Positions 42,199-50,010 of a stretch of 64,000 nucleotides of DNA are shown here, one piece after another. The DNA is taken from positions 189,920 through 253,919 of the forward strand of contig DASUEU010000085.1 in assembly GCA_036274895.1 (NCBI GenBank), given 5' to 3'. The stretch's first letter is position 1. Every line of letters starts with the position of its first letter. A model generated the notes under the pieces. It was not told the origin of the DNA, searched no databases, and saw only the letters and a program-made list of their open reading frames with translations. Origin of the DNA: CALMKX01 sp036274895 (GTDB taxonomy: Bacteria; Acidobacteriota; Thermoanaerobaculia; Multivoradales; SZUA-115). Both the position numbers and the translations under genes were made by a program.

Positions 42199-43248
42199 AT
42201 GAAGATCCTCCTCTCCTCCCCCGCCTTTGCCCCGAGCGTCGGCGGGCTCGAGACCGTGGTCGCCCTGCTCGCCGAGGGCTTCGCGGCGAGGGGCCATGAC
42301 GTGGTGGTGGTGACGGCCACACCGGCCGGCGCCGCTGACCCGACGGAGGCCGGGGAGGCCCGCGTCGTGCGCCGGCCCTCGGCCCGGGAGCGGTTGCGCT
42401 GGGCACTCTGGTGCGAGGTCTACTTCCAGGCCAACGTCTCGCTGCGCGAGCTCTGGCCCCTGCTGCTGGTGCGCCGGCCCTGGGTGGTGAACCATCACAG
42501 CTGGTACTGTCGCACCGACGGCCACATCGCCCTCGCGGATCGCCTCAAGCGGGGCTTGCTGCCCTTCGCGGCGGCCTCGATCGCCGTCTCGCACGCCATG
42601 GCCGCCGACCTCGCCCGCACCTGGCCGCGCTCCCGAGCCCGCGTGCTGCCCAACCCCTACCGCGCCGAGCTCTTCCACCTGAGGCCGCAGATCCCCCGCG
42701 ATCAGGACCTGCTCTTCGTCGGCCGGCTGGTCTCCGACAAGGGTGCCGATCTGCTGCTGGCGGCCCTCGCTCGGCTGGCGGCGCGCGGGATCGAGCCAGG
42801 CCTGACCATCGTGGGCGACGGCCCCGAGCGCGAGCCCCTGGAGGACCAGGCGCGCAAGGCGGGGCTGGCCGGCCGGGTGCGCTTCCTGGGCCGGCGCAGG
42901 GGGGAGGAGCTGGCCCGGGAGCTGTGCCGGCACCGCCTCCTGGTGGTGCCCTCGCGCTATCAGGAGCCCTTCGGCGTGGTGGCTCTCGAGGGCATCGCCT
43001 GCGGCGCGGTGGTGGTGGGCTCGGCCGGCGGTGGCCTCGCCGAGGCGATCGGCCCCTGCGGCCGGACCTTCCCGAACGGCGATGCCGGCGCCCTCGCCGA
43101 GGTCCTCGCTGCCCTCCTCGCCGACCCGGCCGCTTGCGAGCGCCTGCGCTCCGGGGCCGGGGAGCACCTCGCCCGCCACCAGCCCGGGGCCGTCGCCGAC
43201 GCCTATCTGGCTGTGCTCGCCGAGGTGGCGGGGAGGCGGGCGGCGTGA
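42199..43248 (+). CDS. Glycosyltransferase, GT4 family
   Basis: 349 residues, ATG 42199, 50 bp after the inverted-repeat element. SPAFAPSVGGLETVVALLAEGFAARGHDVVVV is the GT4 acceptor motif. NHHSWYCRTDG is an odd aromatic/His stretch in the acceptor domain. The donor domain has LLFVGRLVSDKGADLLLAAL, VGDGPEREPLEDQARKAGL, and EPFGVVALEGIACGAVVVGSAGG. The stop overlaps the next gene (GTGA). Confidence 0.93.
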   Translation: MKILLSSPAFAPSVGGLETVVALLAEGFAARGHDVVVVTATPAGAADPTEAGEARVVRRPSARERLRWALWCEVYFQANVSLRELWPLLLVRRPWVVNHHSWYCRTDGHIALADRLKRGLLPFAAASIAVSHAMAADLARTWPRSRARVLPNPYRAELFHLRPQIPRDQDLLFVGRLVSDKGADLLLAALARLAARGIEPGLTIVGDGPEREPLEDQARKAGLAGRVRFLGRRRGEELARELCRHRLLVVPSRYQEPFGVVALEGIACGAVVVGSAGGGLAEAIGPCGRTFPNGDAGALAEVLAALLADPAACERLRSGAGEHLARHQPGAVADAYLAVLAEVAGRRAA

Positions 43249-44591
43249 ACGAGCGCATCCTGGTGCTGGTGGCCGGTGCCGCGGCGACGGCCTGGGCCTT
43301 CTCGCGCTGGCGCCGGGCCCTGGTCGCGGCGATGGTGATGGTGGTGGCGGAGGGAGCCATCCGCAAGTGGTTGGTGCCCGGCGCCCAGGACCTCGTCTAC
43401 TTCGCCAAGGACGTGCTGCTGCTGGGCGTCTACGCCGGCTTCCTGGCCGACCGCCGGGCGATCCGGGTGAGGGTGCCGCCGCCGCTGGTGGCCGGCACGG
43501 TCGCCGGCATGTTCCTGGGCGCCCTGCAGATCTTCAACCCCAACCTGCCCAACGTCCTGGTGGGCATCCTGGGGTTCAAGGCCTACTTCCTCTACGTCCC
43601 CCTGGTGTGGGTGGTGCCCGCCGCCTTCGAGGACGACCGCGAGCTCGCGCGCTTCCTCTCCCGCTACGCCTGGCTCGCCATCCCGATCGGCCTGCTCGCC
43701 CTCGCCCAGTTCGCCAGCCCGGCCTCGAGCCGCCTGAACACCTATGCCCGGGGCGGCGCCGAGGCGGGCATGATCACGACCTTCGGCACCTCCCAGCAGG
43801 TGCGCGTGACCGGCACCTTCTCCTACATCTCCGGCTACACCTCCTACCTGCTGATCATCGCCTTCCTGGTGCTCGCCATCCTGGCCACCACCCGCTGGCG
43901 GTGGCGCGGCAACGCGGGCCACTACGCGGCCCTCGGCCTGACCTTGCTCGGCATGCTGATGAGCGGCTCGCGCGGGCCGGTCTTCCTGCTGGTGCTGCTC
44001 TTCCCCCTCTACGCCTGGCTGTCGATCGCCCGCGAGGAAGGGGGGGTCAGCACTCTCGGACGCCTCCTGCTGGGGGCTGCCGTGGTGGTGGTGCTGATCA
44101 ACTTCGTCAGCGCCGAGGCGGTGGAGGCGTTCTATGGCCGAGCCCATGGCACCCAGGATCTGAGCCAACGGCTGATCTCCCCCTTCCTGCACCCCTTCGA
44201 GCTGGTGGGCGAGGTGGGGCCCCTGGGCTTCGGCATCGGCGCCTCCCACCAGACCGCCGAGGCGGTGACCCGTGGCATCCCGGCCTACAGCTGGCTCAAG
44301 GGTCTGCGGCTGGAGGACGAGCCGAGCCGGGTGATGGTCGAGCTCGGGCCCCTGGGCTTTCTCGCCGTGTACTTCGTGCGGGTCTACCTGATCTTCCTGG
44401 CCGGCGGGCTGGTCTTTCGGCTGCGCACGCGCTTCCATCGTGCCCTGGCCACCACCTGCACATTGGTGTTCCTCGCTCACCTGCCGGGGGCCGTGGTCTT
44501 CAACATCACGGCGGGGGTCTACCTCTGGTTCTTCGCCGGACTGCTGATGCTGGCCAAGCGGCTGGATGAACGCCTCGTCCCCATCACCTGA
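43245..44591 (+). CDS. Third O-antigen polymerase/ligase-like membrane protein
   Basis: 448 residues with about 11 TM helices, GTG 43245. Motifs include GTFSYISGYTSYLLIIAFLVLAIL, LGMLMSGSRGPVFLLVLLF (the S-G-SRG turn seen in Wzy_C proteins) and a periplasmic loop with GFGIGASHQTAEAV. The family's usual H-N-x-(Y/W)-L-E loop is replaced, so it could be the true Wzy polymerase while the two minus-strand proteins are ligases; this is a guess. It overlaps the upstream glycosyltransferase by 4 nt. Confidence 0.8.
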   Translation: MNERILVLVAGAAATAWAFSRWRRALVAAMVMVVAEGAIRKWLVPGAQDLVYFAKDVLLLGVYAGFLADRRAIRVRVPPPLVAGTVAGMFLGALQIFNPNLPNVLVGILGFKAYFLYVPLVWVVPAAFEDDRELARFLSRYAWLAIPIGLLALAQFASPASSRLNTYARGGAEAGMITTFGTSQQVRVTGTFSYISGYTSYLLIIAFLVLAILATTRWRWRGNAGHYAALGLTLLGMLMSGSRGPVFLLVLLFPLYAWLSIAREEGGVSTLGRLLLGAAVVVVLINFVSAEAVEAFYGRAHGTQDLSQRLISPFLHPFELVGEVGPLGFGIGASHQTAEAVTRGIPAYSWLKGLRLEDEPSRVMVELGPLGFLAVYFVRVYLIFLAGGLVFRLRTRFHRALATTCTLVFLAHLPGAVVFNITAGVYLWFFAGLLMLAKRLDERLVPIT

Positions 44592-44592
44592 G

Positions 44593-45795
44593 ATGACGAT
44601 CCTCATCACCCATCCCGGCCGGCAGCACTCCCACCAGGCCGCCCTGGCGCTCGAGAAGAGGGGACTGCTCGCCGGTTACTGGTCCGGAGTGCCGGCCGAC
44701 CCGGCGAGGCTCTCGTTGCCGGCTGCCTTCCGCCGGAGGTGGCTGCGCTACGCCGCCGTGCCGCTCCCCGCGGCACGCACCCGCTCCCTGCTCGGCGTGC
44801 CGGGATTGCGCCGGCTGGGGGACGCTCTCCTCCCCCGGGCGGCAGCCTTCGAGGTGGACTTCGCGGCCTGCCGCTGCTTCGACCGCTGGGCGGCGTGGGG
44901 GATGGCGCGGCTCCCCCTCCGGGGCGTGCTGGCCTGCGAGATCTCGGCCCGCACCCAGCTCGAGCGCGCCCGCTCCGCCGGGCTGCTGGCCCTCCTCGAC
45001 GCCCCGGCGATCCACCACCTGGCCCAGGACCGGCTGCACGGCTTCCGCGAGCCGGCCGGGCTGCACCGGCGGATCGTCGCCGTCAAGGAGGCCGAGATCG
45101 CGCTGGCCCACCACGTCGTCACCGTCTCGGAGCTGGCCCGGGGCACCTATCTCGAGGCCGGAGTGCCGGCCGGCAAGGTCCACGCCGTGGCCCTGGGGGC
45201 GGAGCTCGGGCTCTTCGCGCAGAAGGAGACCTTCTTGCCGGGAGCCTTGAGCATCCTGTTCTGCGGCGCCACCATCTACCGCAAGGGCTTCGACCTGCTG
45301 GTGGAGGCCTTCGCCGACCTGCTCGCCGTCGAGCCCGGCGCTACCCTCACCGTAGTGGGACCCCTGGTCGAGGAGGCCCATCGCCTGGCCCGGCTGCCTT
45401 CGGAGCGTGTCCGCGCCGTGGGCTCCCTGCCCCAGGCCGCGCTCGCCCGCGAGCTGCAACGGGCCGACCTGCTGGTGCTGCCCTCACGCAACGACAGCTA
45501 CGGCATGGTGGTGGCCGAGGCCCTGGCCACCGGCACGCCGGTGATCGTCTCCGACATGGTGGGAGCCAAGGAGCTGGTGGTGGCGGGCCGGACCGGCTGG
45601 GTGGTGCCGGCCGGCGAGGTGGCGTCCTTGGCGCAGCGGCTGCTCGCCTGCGCCCGGGACCGCGAGGCCGTCTTCGCCATGCGGGACGAATGTCGCCGGG
45701 CCGCCGAGGGCGCCACCTGGGCCGCCTACCACGGGCGCTTCGCCGACCTGATTGAGCGCCTGCTCGCCGAGCACGAGGGAGGGACTGCCGCTTGA
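44593..45795 (+). CDS. Glycosyltransferase, GT4 family
   Basis: 400 residues. ATG 44593 is chosen; an in-frame ATG at 44566 would overlap the upstream gene by 26 bp. ILITHPGRQHSHQAALALEKRGLLAGYWSG forms the N-terminal domain. ILFCGATIYRKGFDLLVEAFADLL and NDSYGMVVAEALATGTPVIVSDMVGAKELV show the donor site with the E-x7-E pattern. Its stop overlaps the TTG start of the next gene (TTGA). Confidence 0.9.
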   Translation: MTILITHPGRQHSHQAALALEKRGLLAGYWSGVPADPARLSLPAAFRRRWLRYAAVPLPAARTRSLLGVPGLRRLGDALLPRAAAFEVDFAACRCFDRWAAWGMARLPLRGVLACEISARTQLERARSAGLLALLDAPAIHHLAQDRLHGFREPAGLHRRIVAVKEAEIALAHHVVTVSELARGTYLEAGVPAGKVHAVALGAELGLFAQKETFLPGALSILFCGATIYRKGFDLLVEAFADLLAVEPGATLTVVGPLVEEAHRLARLPSERVRAVGSLPQAALARELQRADLLVLPSRNDSYGMVVAEALATGTPVIVSDMVGAKELVVAGRTGWVVPAGEVASLAQRLLACARDREAVFAMRDECRRAAEGATWAAYHGRFADLIERLLAEHEGGTAA

Positions 45796-47120
45796 GCCAG
45801 CCCTCCCGCTACGCGCGCCTCGCCACCTTCGCCTTCACCGTCTCGCTGGTGGGCCTCGCGGCGAACGCCGTGTGCTTCTTCCTCAACCGTGCCCTCGATG
45901 CCCGCCAGGAGCGCGTCAACCCGGTCTCCCGCAAGTACGGCACGGACCTGACCGAGCACTACCCGGGGATGAGCGCCGACGAGGTCGACGAGATGCTGCG
46001 GGTGACCTGGAAGCTGCCCGGGCTCTACGCGCCGTTCACCGGCCGCAAGGTCGGGCCGGTGGCCTCCCGCTTCGTCAACGTGGCGCCCGAGGGCTATCGG
46101 TTGGGCAGGAACCAGCGCCCCTGGCCCCCCGACGCCTCCCGCGACACGGTGGTCTTCGTCCTCGGCGGCTCGACGGCCTTCGGCTTCGGCGTGCCGGATG
46201 GGGAGACCATCCCCTCGCACCTCCAGGAGCTGCTGGCCGAGGCCGGAGTGCCGAGGCCGGCGGTGTACAACCTCGCCGTGCCGGCCCACAACTCGACGCT
46301 CGAGCGCATCCAGCTCCAGCAACTGCTGGCCGAGGGAAGGGTGCCGGCGGTGGCCGTCTTGCTCGACGGCTACAACGACCGCGCCGTCTCCGACGAGCCC
46401 CTGGGCACGCCGATGGTCGAGCAGATCCTCAACAGCGGCGCCTACCAGAAGCCCTCGTCGCTGTTGCTGCGGGCCGCCCTCCAGATGCCCCTGACGCGCT
46501 CCCTCTCCCGCCTGCTGCACGCCACCGGCCTGCGCAAGAGCCAGGAGGAGCCGGCCACCGACCTCGATCCGCAGGCCTTCGCCGAGCTGGTGGTCGGCCG
46601 CTACCGGACCAACCAGCGGATGACCGCCGCCGTGGCCGCGAGCTTCGGCGTGCGCCCCCTCTTCGTCTGGCAGCCGGTGCCGGACTTCGCTTACCCGCCG
46701 GAGCACTTCCCCTTCGACGATCTCGCCAACCCCGAGTACGGCCCGAAGCGGCGCGTGTACGAGGAGATGGCGAAGCTCCATGCCGAAGGCGCCCTGGGCC
46801 CTGACTTCCACTGGTGCGCCGACCTGGGCCGCGACGCCACCCGCTCCCTCTACGTCGACGTGGCCCACTACTCGGGGGAGATGTCGCGGCGGATCGCGGC
46901 GTGCATTGCGGCGGCCCTCACCCCCTCGGTCCCCCTCTCCCGGCCCGCCCCCTCCAGCCTTCCGGGAGAGGGGGAGGCCGGAGGGGGACCAGGGACGAGA
47001 ACGGGAGACCCCTCGGCTTCGCTCGGGGTGACAGCGGGATGCACTTCCCCTCCGGACCCCTCTCCCGGCGGCTGGAGTGGGCGGGCCGGGAGAGGGGCAG
47101 GGGTGAGGGTCTCGGGGTGA
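45792..47120 (+). CDS. Membrane-anchored SGNH-hydrolase-like protein with repeat-encoded tail
   Basis: 442 residues from TTG 45792. One N-terminal TM helix (about 9-30) is followed by a periplasmic SGNH/GDSL-like domain: VVFVLGGSTAFGFGVPDGETIP carries the block I Ser, YNLAVPAHNSTLERIQL block II, LLDGYNDRAV the Asn block III, and VDVAHYSGEMSRRIA the Asp/His end. Such proteins O-acylate or deacylate polysaccharides. The fold ends near residue 375. The last about 65 residues (Gly/Pro/Ser/Arg-rich) are encoded by an inverted-repeat element at 46915-47109 and are probably not functional. Its stop lies inside the next gene's start. Confidence 0.8.
   Translation: MSQPSRYARLATFAFTVSLVGLAANAVCFFLNRALDARQERVNPVSRKYGTDLTEHYPGMSADEVDEMLRVTWKLPGLYAPFTGRKVGPVASRFVNVAPEGYRLGRNQRPWPPDASRDTVVFVLGGSTAFGFGVPDGETIPSHLQELLAEAGVPRPAVYNLAVPAHNSTLERIQLQQLLAEGRVPAVAVLLDGYNDRAVSDEPLGTPMVEQILNSGAYQKPSSLLLRAALQMPLTRSLSRLLHATGLRKSQEEPATDLDPQAFAELVVGRYRTNQRMTAAVAASFGVRPLFVWQPVPDFAYPPEHFPFDDLANPEYGPKRRVYEEMAKLHAEGALGPDFHWCADLGRDATRSLYVDVAHYSGEMSRRIAACIAAALTPSVPLSRPAPSSLPGEGEAGGGPGTRTGDPSASLGVTAGCTSPPDPSPGGWSGRAGRGAGVRVSG
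46915..47109. mobile_element. MITE-like inverted-repeat element (family A), full copy
   Basis: About 195 bp. The left end CCCTCACCCCC...CTCTCCCGGCCCGCCC..CTCCAGCC is repeated inverted at the right end (GGCTGGAGTGGGCGGGCCGGGAGAGGGG...GGTGAGGG), giving roughly 60-bp imperfect inverted ends. The centre has a CCCCTCGGCTTCGCTCGGGG hairpin. Parts recur at 51003-51050, 54190-54240 and 59940-60120. It is read through by the SGNH-like gene and ends 8 bp before the next glycosyltransferase start. Confidence 0.65.
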
Positions 47121-48292
47121 GGATCCTCCACGTCATCCCCACCTACGTCCCGGCCTGGCGCCACGGGGGGCCGGTGTACTCGACCCACGGCCTGGCGAGA
47201 GCCCAGGCACGGGCCGGGCACGAGGTGCACGTCCTCACCACCACGGTCAACGGCAACGGGGATCTGGACGTGCCACGAGGTCGGGCGGTGGAGGTGGACG
47301 GGGTCTCCGTGACGTACTTCCCCACCGCCCTGTCGCGCCGACTCTACGTCTCCCCCGGCATGGGCCGGGCGCTCGCCGCCTCGATCGATCGCTTCGACGT
47401 GGCCCACCTCCACTCCCTCTTCCTCTGGCCCCCGGCCGCCGCCGGCCACTTCGCCCGCAAGGCCGGCGTGCCCTACTTCGTGGCCCCCCGGGGCATGCTG
47501 GTGAGGGAGCTGGTGGCTCGGCAGGGCCGGTTGCGCAAGCGGCTGTGGCTGGCCCTGATCGACCGCCGCAACCTCGAAGGCGCGGCGGGAATCCACGTGA
47601 CCAGCGAGCTCGAGGCCGCCGAGGCGCGGCGCTTCGGCTTCCGCCTGCCGCCCGTCCAGGTGATCCCGAACGGCCTCGACGCCGAGGTCTTCGCCCGAGA
47701 TCCCGAGACGCCCCCCCCACCCCGCCTGGCAGCGCTCTTCGCCGCGGGGCCGTTCTTCCTCTTCCTGGGGCGCATCTCCTGGAAGAAGGGCCTGGAGCGA
47801 CTGATCGCAGCCCTGCCCGGCGTGCCCGCCGCCCGCCTCGCCGTGGCCGGGAACGACGAGGAGGGCCTCCTGCCGCGCCTCGCCCAGCAGGCCCGGGAGC
47901 TGGGGGTGGCGGAGCGGGTGGCCTTCCTGGGGGCTGTGGAGGGGGATGAGAAGGCCTGGCTGCTGCGCCGCTGCGCCGCCCTGGTGTTGCCGTCACTTTC
48001 CGAGAACTTCGGCAACGTGGTCCTCGAAGCCTGGGCGGCCGGGCGGCCGGCCGTGGTGACCCCGGAGGTGGGCCTGGCCGCTGAAGTGACGGCAGCCGGC
48101 GCCGGCCTGGTGGCACCCGGCGACCCCGAGAGCCTCGGCGCCGCCCTCACCACCCTCCTCGCCGATCCCGGCGCTACGGACGAGATGGGCAGCCGGGGCG
48201 CGACACGGGTGCGCGAGCGCTACGGCTGGGACGCGATCGCGGCGCGGGTGGAGGGGATGTATCGGGGGATCGGGAGGACTGATATCAATTGA
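47117..48292 (+). CDS. Glycosyltransferase, GT4 family
   Basis: 391 residues from GTG 47117, just after a family A repeat. ILHVIPTYVPAWRHGGPVYSTHGLARAQARAGHEVHVLTT at the N-terminus, FLFLGRISWKKGLERLIAAL in the donor domain, and LSENFGNVVLEAWAAGRPAVVTPEVGLA as the E-x7-E donor site define GT4. Last gene of the 30-48 kb chain. Its stop codon lies within the operator-like palindrome of the regulatory operon that follows. Confidence 0.93.
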   Translation: MRILHVIPTYVPAWRHGGPVYSTHGLARAQARAGHEVHVLTTTVNGNGDLDVPRGRAVEVDGVSVTYFPTALSRRLYVSPGMGRALAASIDRFDVAHLHSLFLWPPAAAGHFARKAGVPYFVAPRGMLVRELVARQGRLRKRLWLALIDRRNLEGAAGIHVTSELEAAEARRFGFRLPPVQVIPNGLDAEVFARDPETPPPPRLAALFAAGPFFLFLGRISWKKGLERLIAALPGVPAARLAVAGNDEEGLLPRLAQQARELGVAERVAFLGAVEGDEKAWLLRRCAALVLPSLSENFGNVVLEAWAAGRPAVVTPEVGLAAEVTAAGAGLVAPGDPESLGAALTTLLADPGATDEMGSRGATRVRERYGWDAIAARVEGMYRGIGRTDIN

Positions 48293-48353
48293 TACCAGTT
48301 ACCTCCGATTCCAGCCGACTTGCCACCAAAACCGATAACAACTAATATCAGCG
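48279..48353 (+). promoter_or_regulatory. AT-rich operator region with two related inverted sites
   Basis: A locally AT-rich strip in GC-rich DNA. Site 1 (48279-48298) centres on the perfect palindrome TATCAATTGATA at 48283-48294. Site 2 (about 48333-48352), read on the minus strand, matches site 1 at about 15 of 20 positions. They flank the region just before the GTG start of the XRE-fusion gene, as expected of an autoregulated XRE repressor. No clean -35/-10 pair is claimed. Confidence 0.6.
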
Positions 48354-48355
48354 GC

Positions 48356-49654
48356 GTGACCGGCGATGAGCTGCGGAGGTCTCGCGAAGCCCGTGGCTGG
48401 ACCCAGGCCGAGCTGGCGGCTCGAGTGGGGCGCTCGCAATCCACCATCTCGGCCCTGGAGATGGGCCGGATCCAGCCTCCGGCCTTCCTGCGACATCGGC
48501 TGGAGGAAGCACTCTCCGGGCCGGGGCCGGACATCCGCGGCGAGCGCCGCGAAGCACCTCTGCCCTTTCGCCTCCCCCGCTTGGATCTCGAGGCGCGCAG
48601 CCTCGAGCTACCCGTCGCGGCCGTGCGCTGGCAGCGGCCGGCGGCCGGGGGAGACTTCTTCCTGCTGCATCCCCTGCCGGGAGGCTCCCTCTTCGCCGCG
48701 GCCGTGGACGTAGCCGGTCATGGCCAGCGGATGCTGCCGGCGAGCTCCTACCTCCAGGGGTGGCTGCGCGGGTGGCTGAGCAGCCTGAGCGCGGCGCCGC
48801 GCCTGCAAGTGCTGGTCACCGAGCTCTCCCGCGAGCTGCGCGAGGTCGACCTCGATTGTGGCGGCTTCTTCGCCCTGCTCACCCCGGCACGGGCCGGTTC
48901 CCACGCGGTATCGCTCGAGGCCATGTCCTGCGGCTTCCCAGCCCCGCTGATCCTCGCCGGCCCGCCGTTCCGCACCCTCGAGGCTCCGGCGGTGGGCCGG
49001 CCGCTGCCGGCCAGCCCCGCCGAGCTCGGTCCCCCTGAGAACCTCGTCCTGCACGCTCCCTGGCGCCTGGTGATGGCCAGCGACGGCCTGCTCGACCGGC
49101 TGGGAGGCGGCGACCAGCCCCTAGGCCTGTTCCGCCTGCGCGAGTGGCATACCGGGCCCCGACGGGATGAAGCTCTCGAGCCCCTCTTGGCGAGCCCGTC
49201 GCCCGAGACCGACGACGAGCTCTACGCCCACCTCGAGTGGAGGGGCTGGGACCTGGAGGCGGCCTTCTTCACCACCGATGACGCAGATCGCCACCGCACC
49301 CTCGAGATGATCCGCCAGCGGGTCCACACCGCGCTGGGTAAGGGCCCAGCCGACGCCTTCGAACAGGCGCTGGTGGAGGCCGTCTCGAACGCCCATCAAC
49401 ACGGCTACGACGGCCGCGGGGGCTTGGTGAGGGTTCGCTTCCGCGACGAAGTAGATAGCCTGCGCGTCGAGATCCAGGACTCGGGCCGCAACCGGGTCGG
49501 CAAGCGGGAGGTGAGCCGACCGGCGAGCGGCTTCGCCGTGATGCGGGCCGGAACGAGCACGGTCGACGTCAAGAACGGCCCAGAGGGCGGCACGGTGGTG
49601 ACCCTGGTTGCAGAGAAACCGGCCTCGCGAGCTGAAGAACGGAGGAAGTCGTGA
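48356..49654 (+). CDS. Fusion regulator: XRE HTH + SpoIIE/RsbU-type phosphatase + RsbW-type ATPase
   Basis: 432 residues from GTG 48356; a TTG at 48320 would put the operator inside the gene. Residues about 3-55 are an XRE helix-turn-helix (LRRSREARGWTQAELAARVGRSQSTISALEMGRIQPP). Residues about 85-290 are a PP2C/SpoIIE phosphatase with metal Asps in GGDFF (98), AVDVAGHG (117) and VMASDGLLDRLG (241). Residues about 310-425 are a HATPase_c anti-sigma-kinase-like domain with N-box ALVEAVSNAHQHGY and DSGRN in place of DxGxG. In partner-switching systems the phosphatase and kinase act oppositely on a STAS protein; here both sit in one chain with a DNA-binding head. The STAS-like gene overlaps its stop (GTGA). 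Confidence 0.88.
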   Translation: MTGDELRRSREARGWTQAELAARVGRSQSTISALEMGRIQPPAFLRHRLEEALSGPGPDIRGERREAPLPFRLPRLDLEARSLELPVAAVRWQRPAAGGDFFLLHPLPGGSLFAAAVDVAGHGQRMLPASSYLQGWLRGWLSSLSAAPRLQVLVTELSRELREVDLDCGGFFALLTPARAGSHAVSLEAMSCGFPAPLILAGPPFRTLEAPAVGRPLPASPAELGPPENLVLHAPWRLVMASDGLLDRLGGGDQPLGLFRLREWHTGPRRDEALEPLLASPSPETDDELYAHLEWRGWDLEAAFFTTDDADRHRTLEMIRQRVHTALGKGPADAFEQALVEAVSNAHQHGYDGRGGLVRVRFRDEVDSLRVEIQDSGRNRVGKREVSRPASGFAVMRAGTSTVDVKNGPEGGTVVTLVAEKPASRAEERRKS

Positions 49655-50010
49655 ACGTCGATGAGCTGGGGCCGGACGAGCCCTACCGGATCCAGGAGGA
49701 TGAAGAGCAGCGCCGGGCAGTGGTGTGGTTTGCGGTGCGTTGCGACCATCCCCGCACCAAAGCCCTTGAGGACCAGCTCGCCAACCTGGTCGCGAGCTAT
49801 GACCGCGTCGCCTGCGAGGTCTCGAGGACCCGCGTGATGGGCTCAGATTGGCTGCGTTGGCTGGCACGGTTGACCGCCCGGGCGAAGGCCGCCGGGAAGG
49901 TGCTGGCGCTGGTCGGCATGGGCGAGACGCTCGGCCGTACTGCGGATGTGTTGGGGTTGCAGGACGAGCTGGTGATGAAGGCTGCTCTCGACGAGGTTTG
50001 GGCGCCGTGA
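49651..50010 (+). CDS. STAS-domain anti-anti-sigma-factor-like protein
   Basis: 119 residues from GTG 49651. The C-terminal half fits the STAS fold: RVMGSDWLRWLARLTARAKAAGKVLALVGM...TADVLGLQDELV aligns with the SpoIIAA/RsbV pattern DSSGL...A...G..L.L......LGL. Ser65 falls at the position normally phosphorylated by the partner kinase, though the flanking Asp is Gly. The N-terminal half has a strand like VVWFAVRCDHPRTKALEDQL. It is encoded between, and overlapping, the fused phosphatase/kinase regulator and the dehydrogenase gene, so it is likely the phospho-switch partner of the fusion protein. Confidence 0.75.
   Translation: MNVDELGPDEPYRIQEDEEQRRAVVWFAVRCDHPRTKALEDQLANLVASYDRVACEVSRTRVMGSDWLRWLARLTARAKAAGKVLALVGMGETLGRTADVLGLQDELVMKAALDEVWAP

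Noticed and set aside
48320..48355. TTG 48320 as the start of the XRE fusion
   Set aside because: It adds 12 residues lying in the operator region; GTG 48356 directly precedes the HTH domain.
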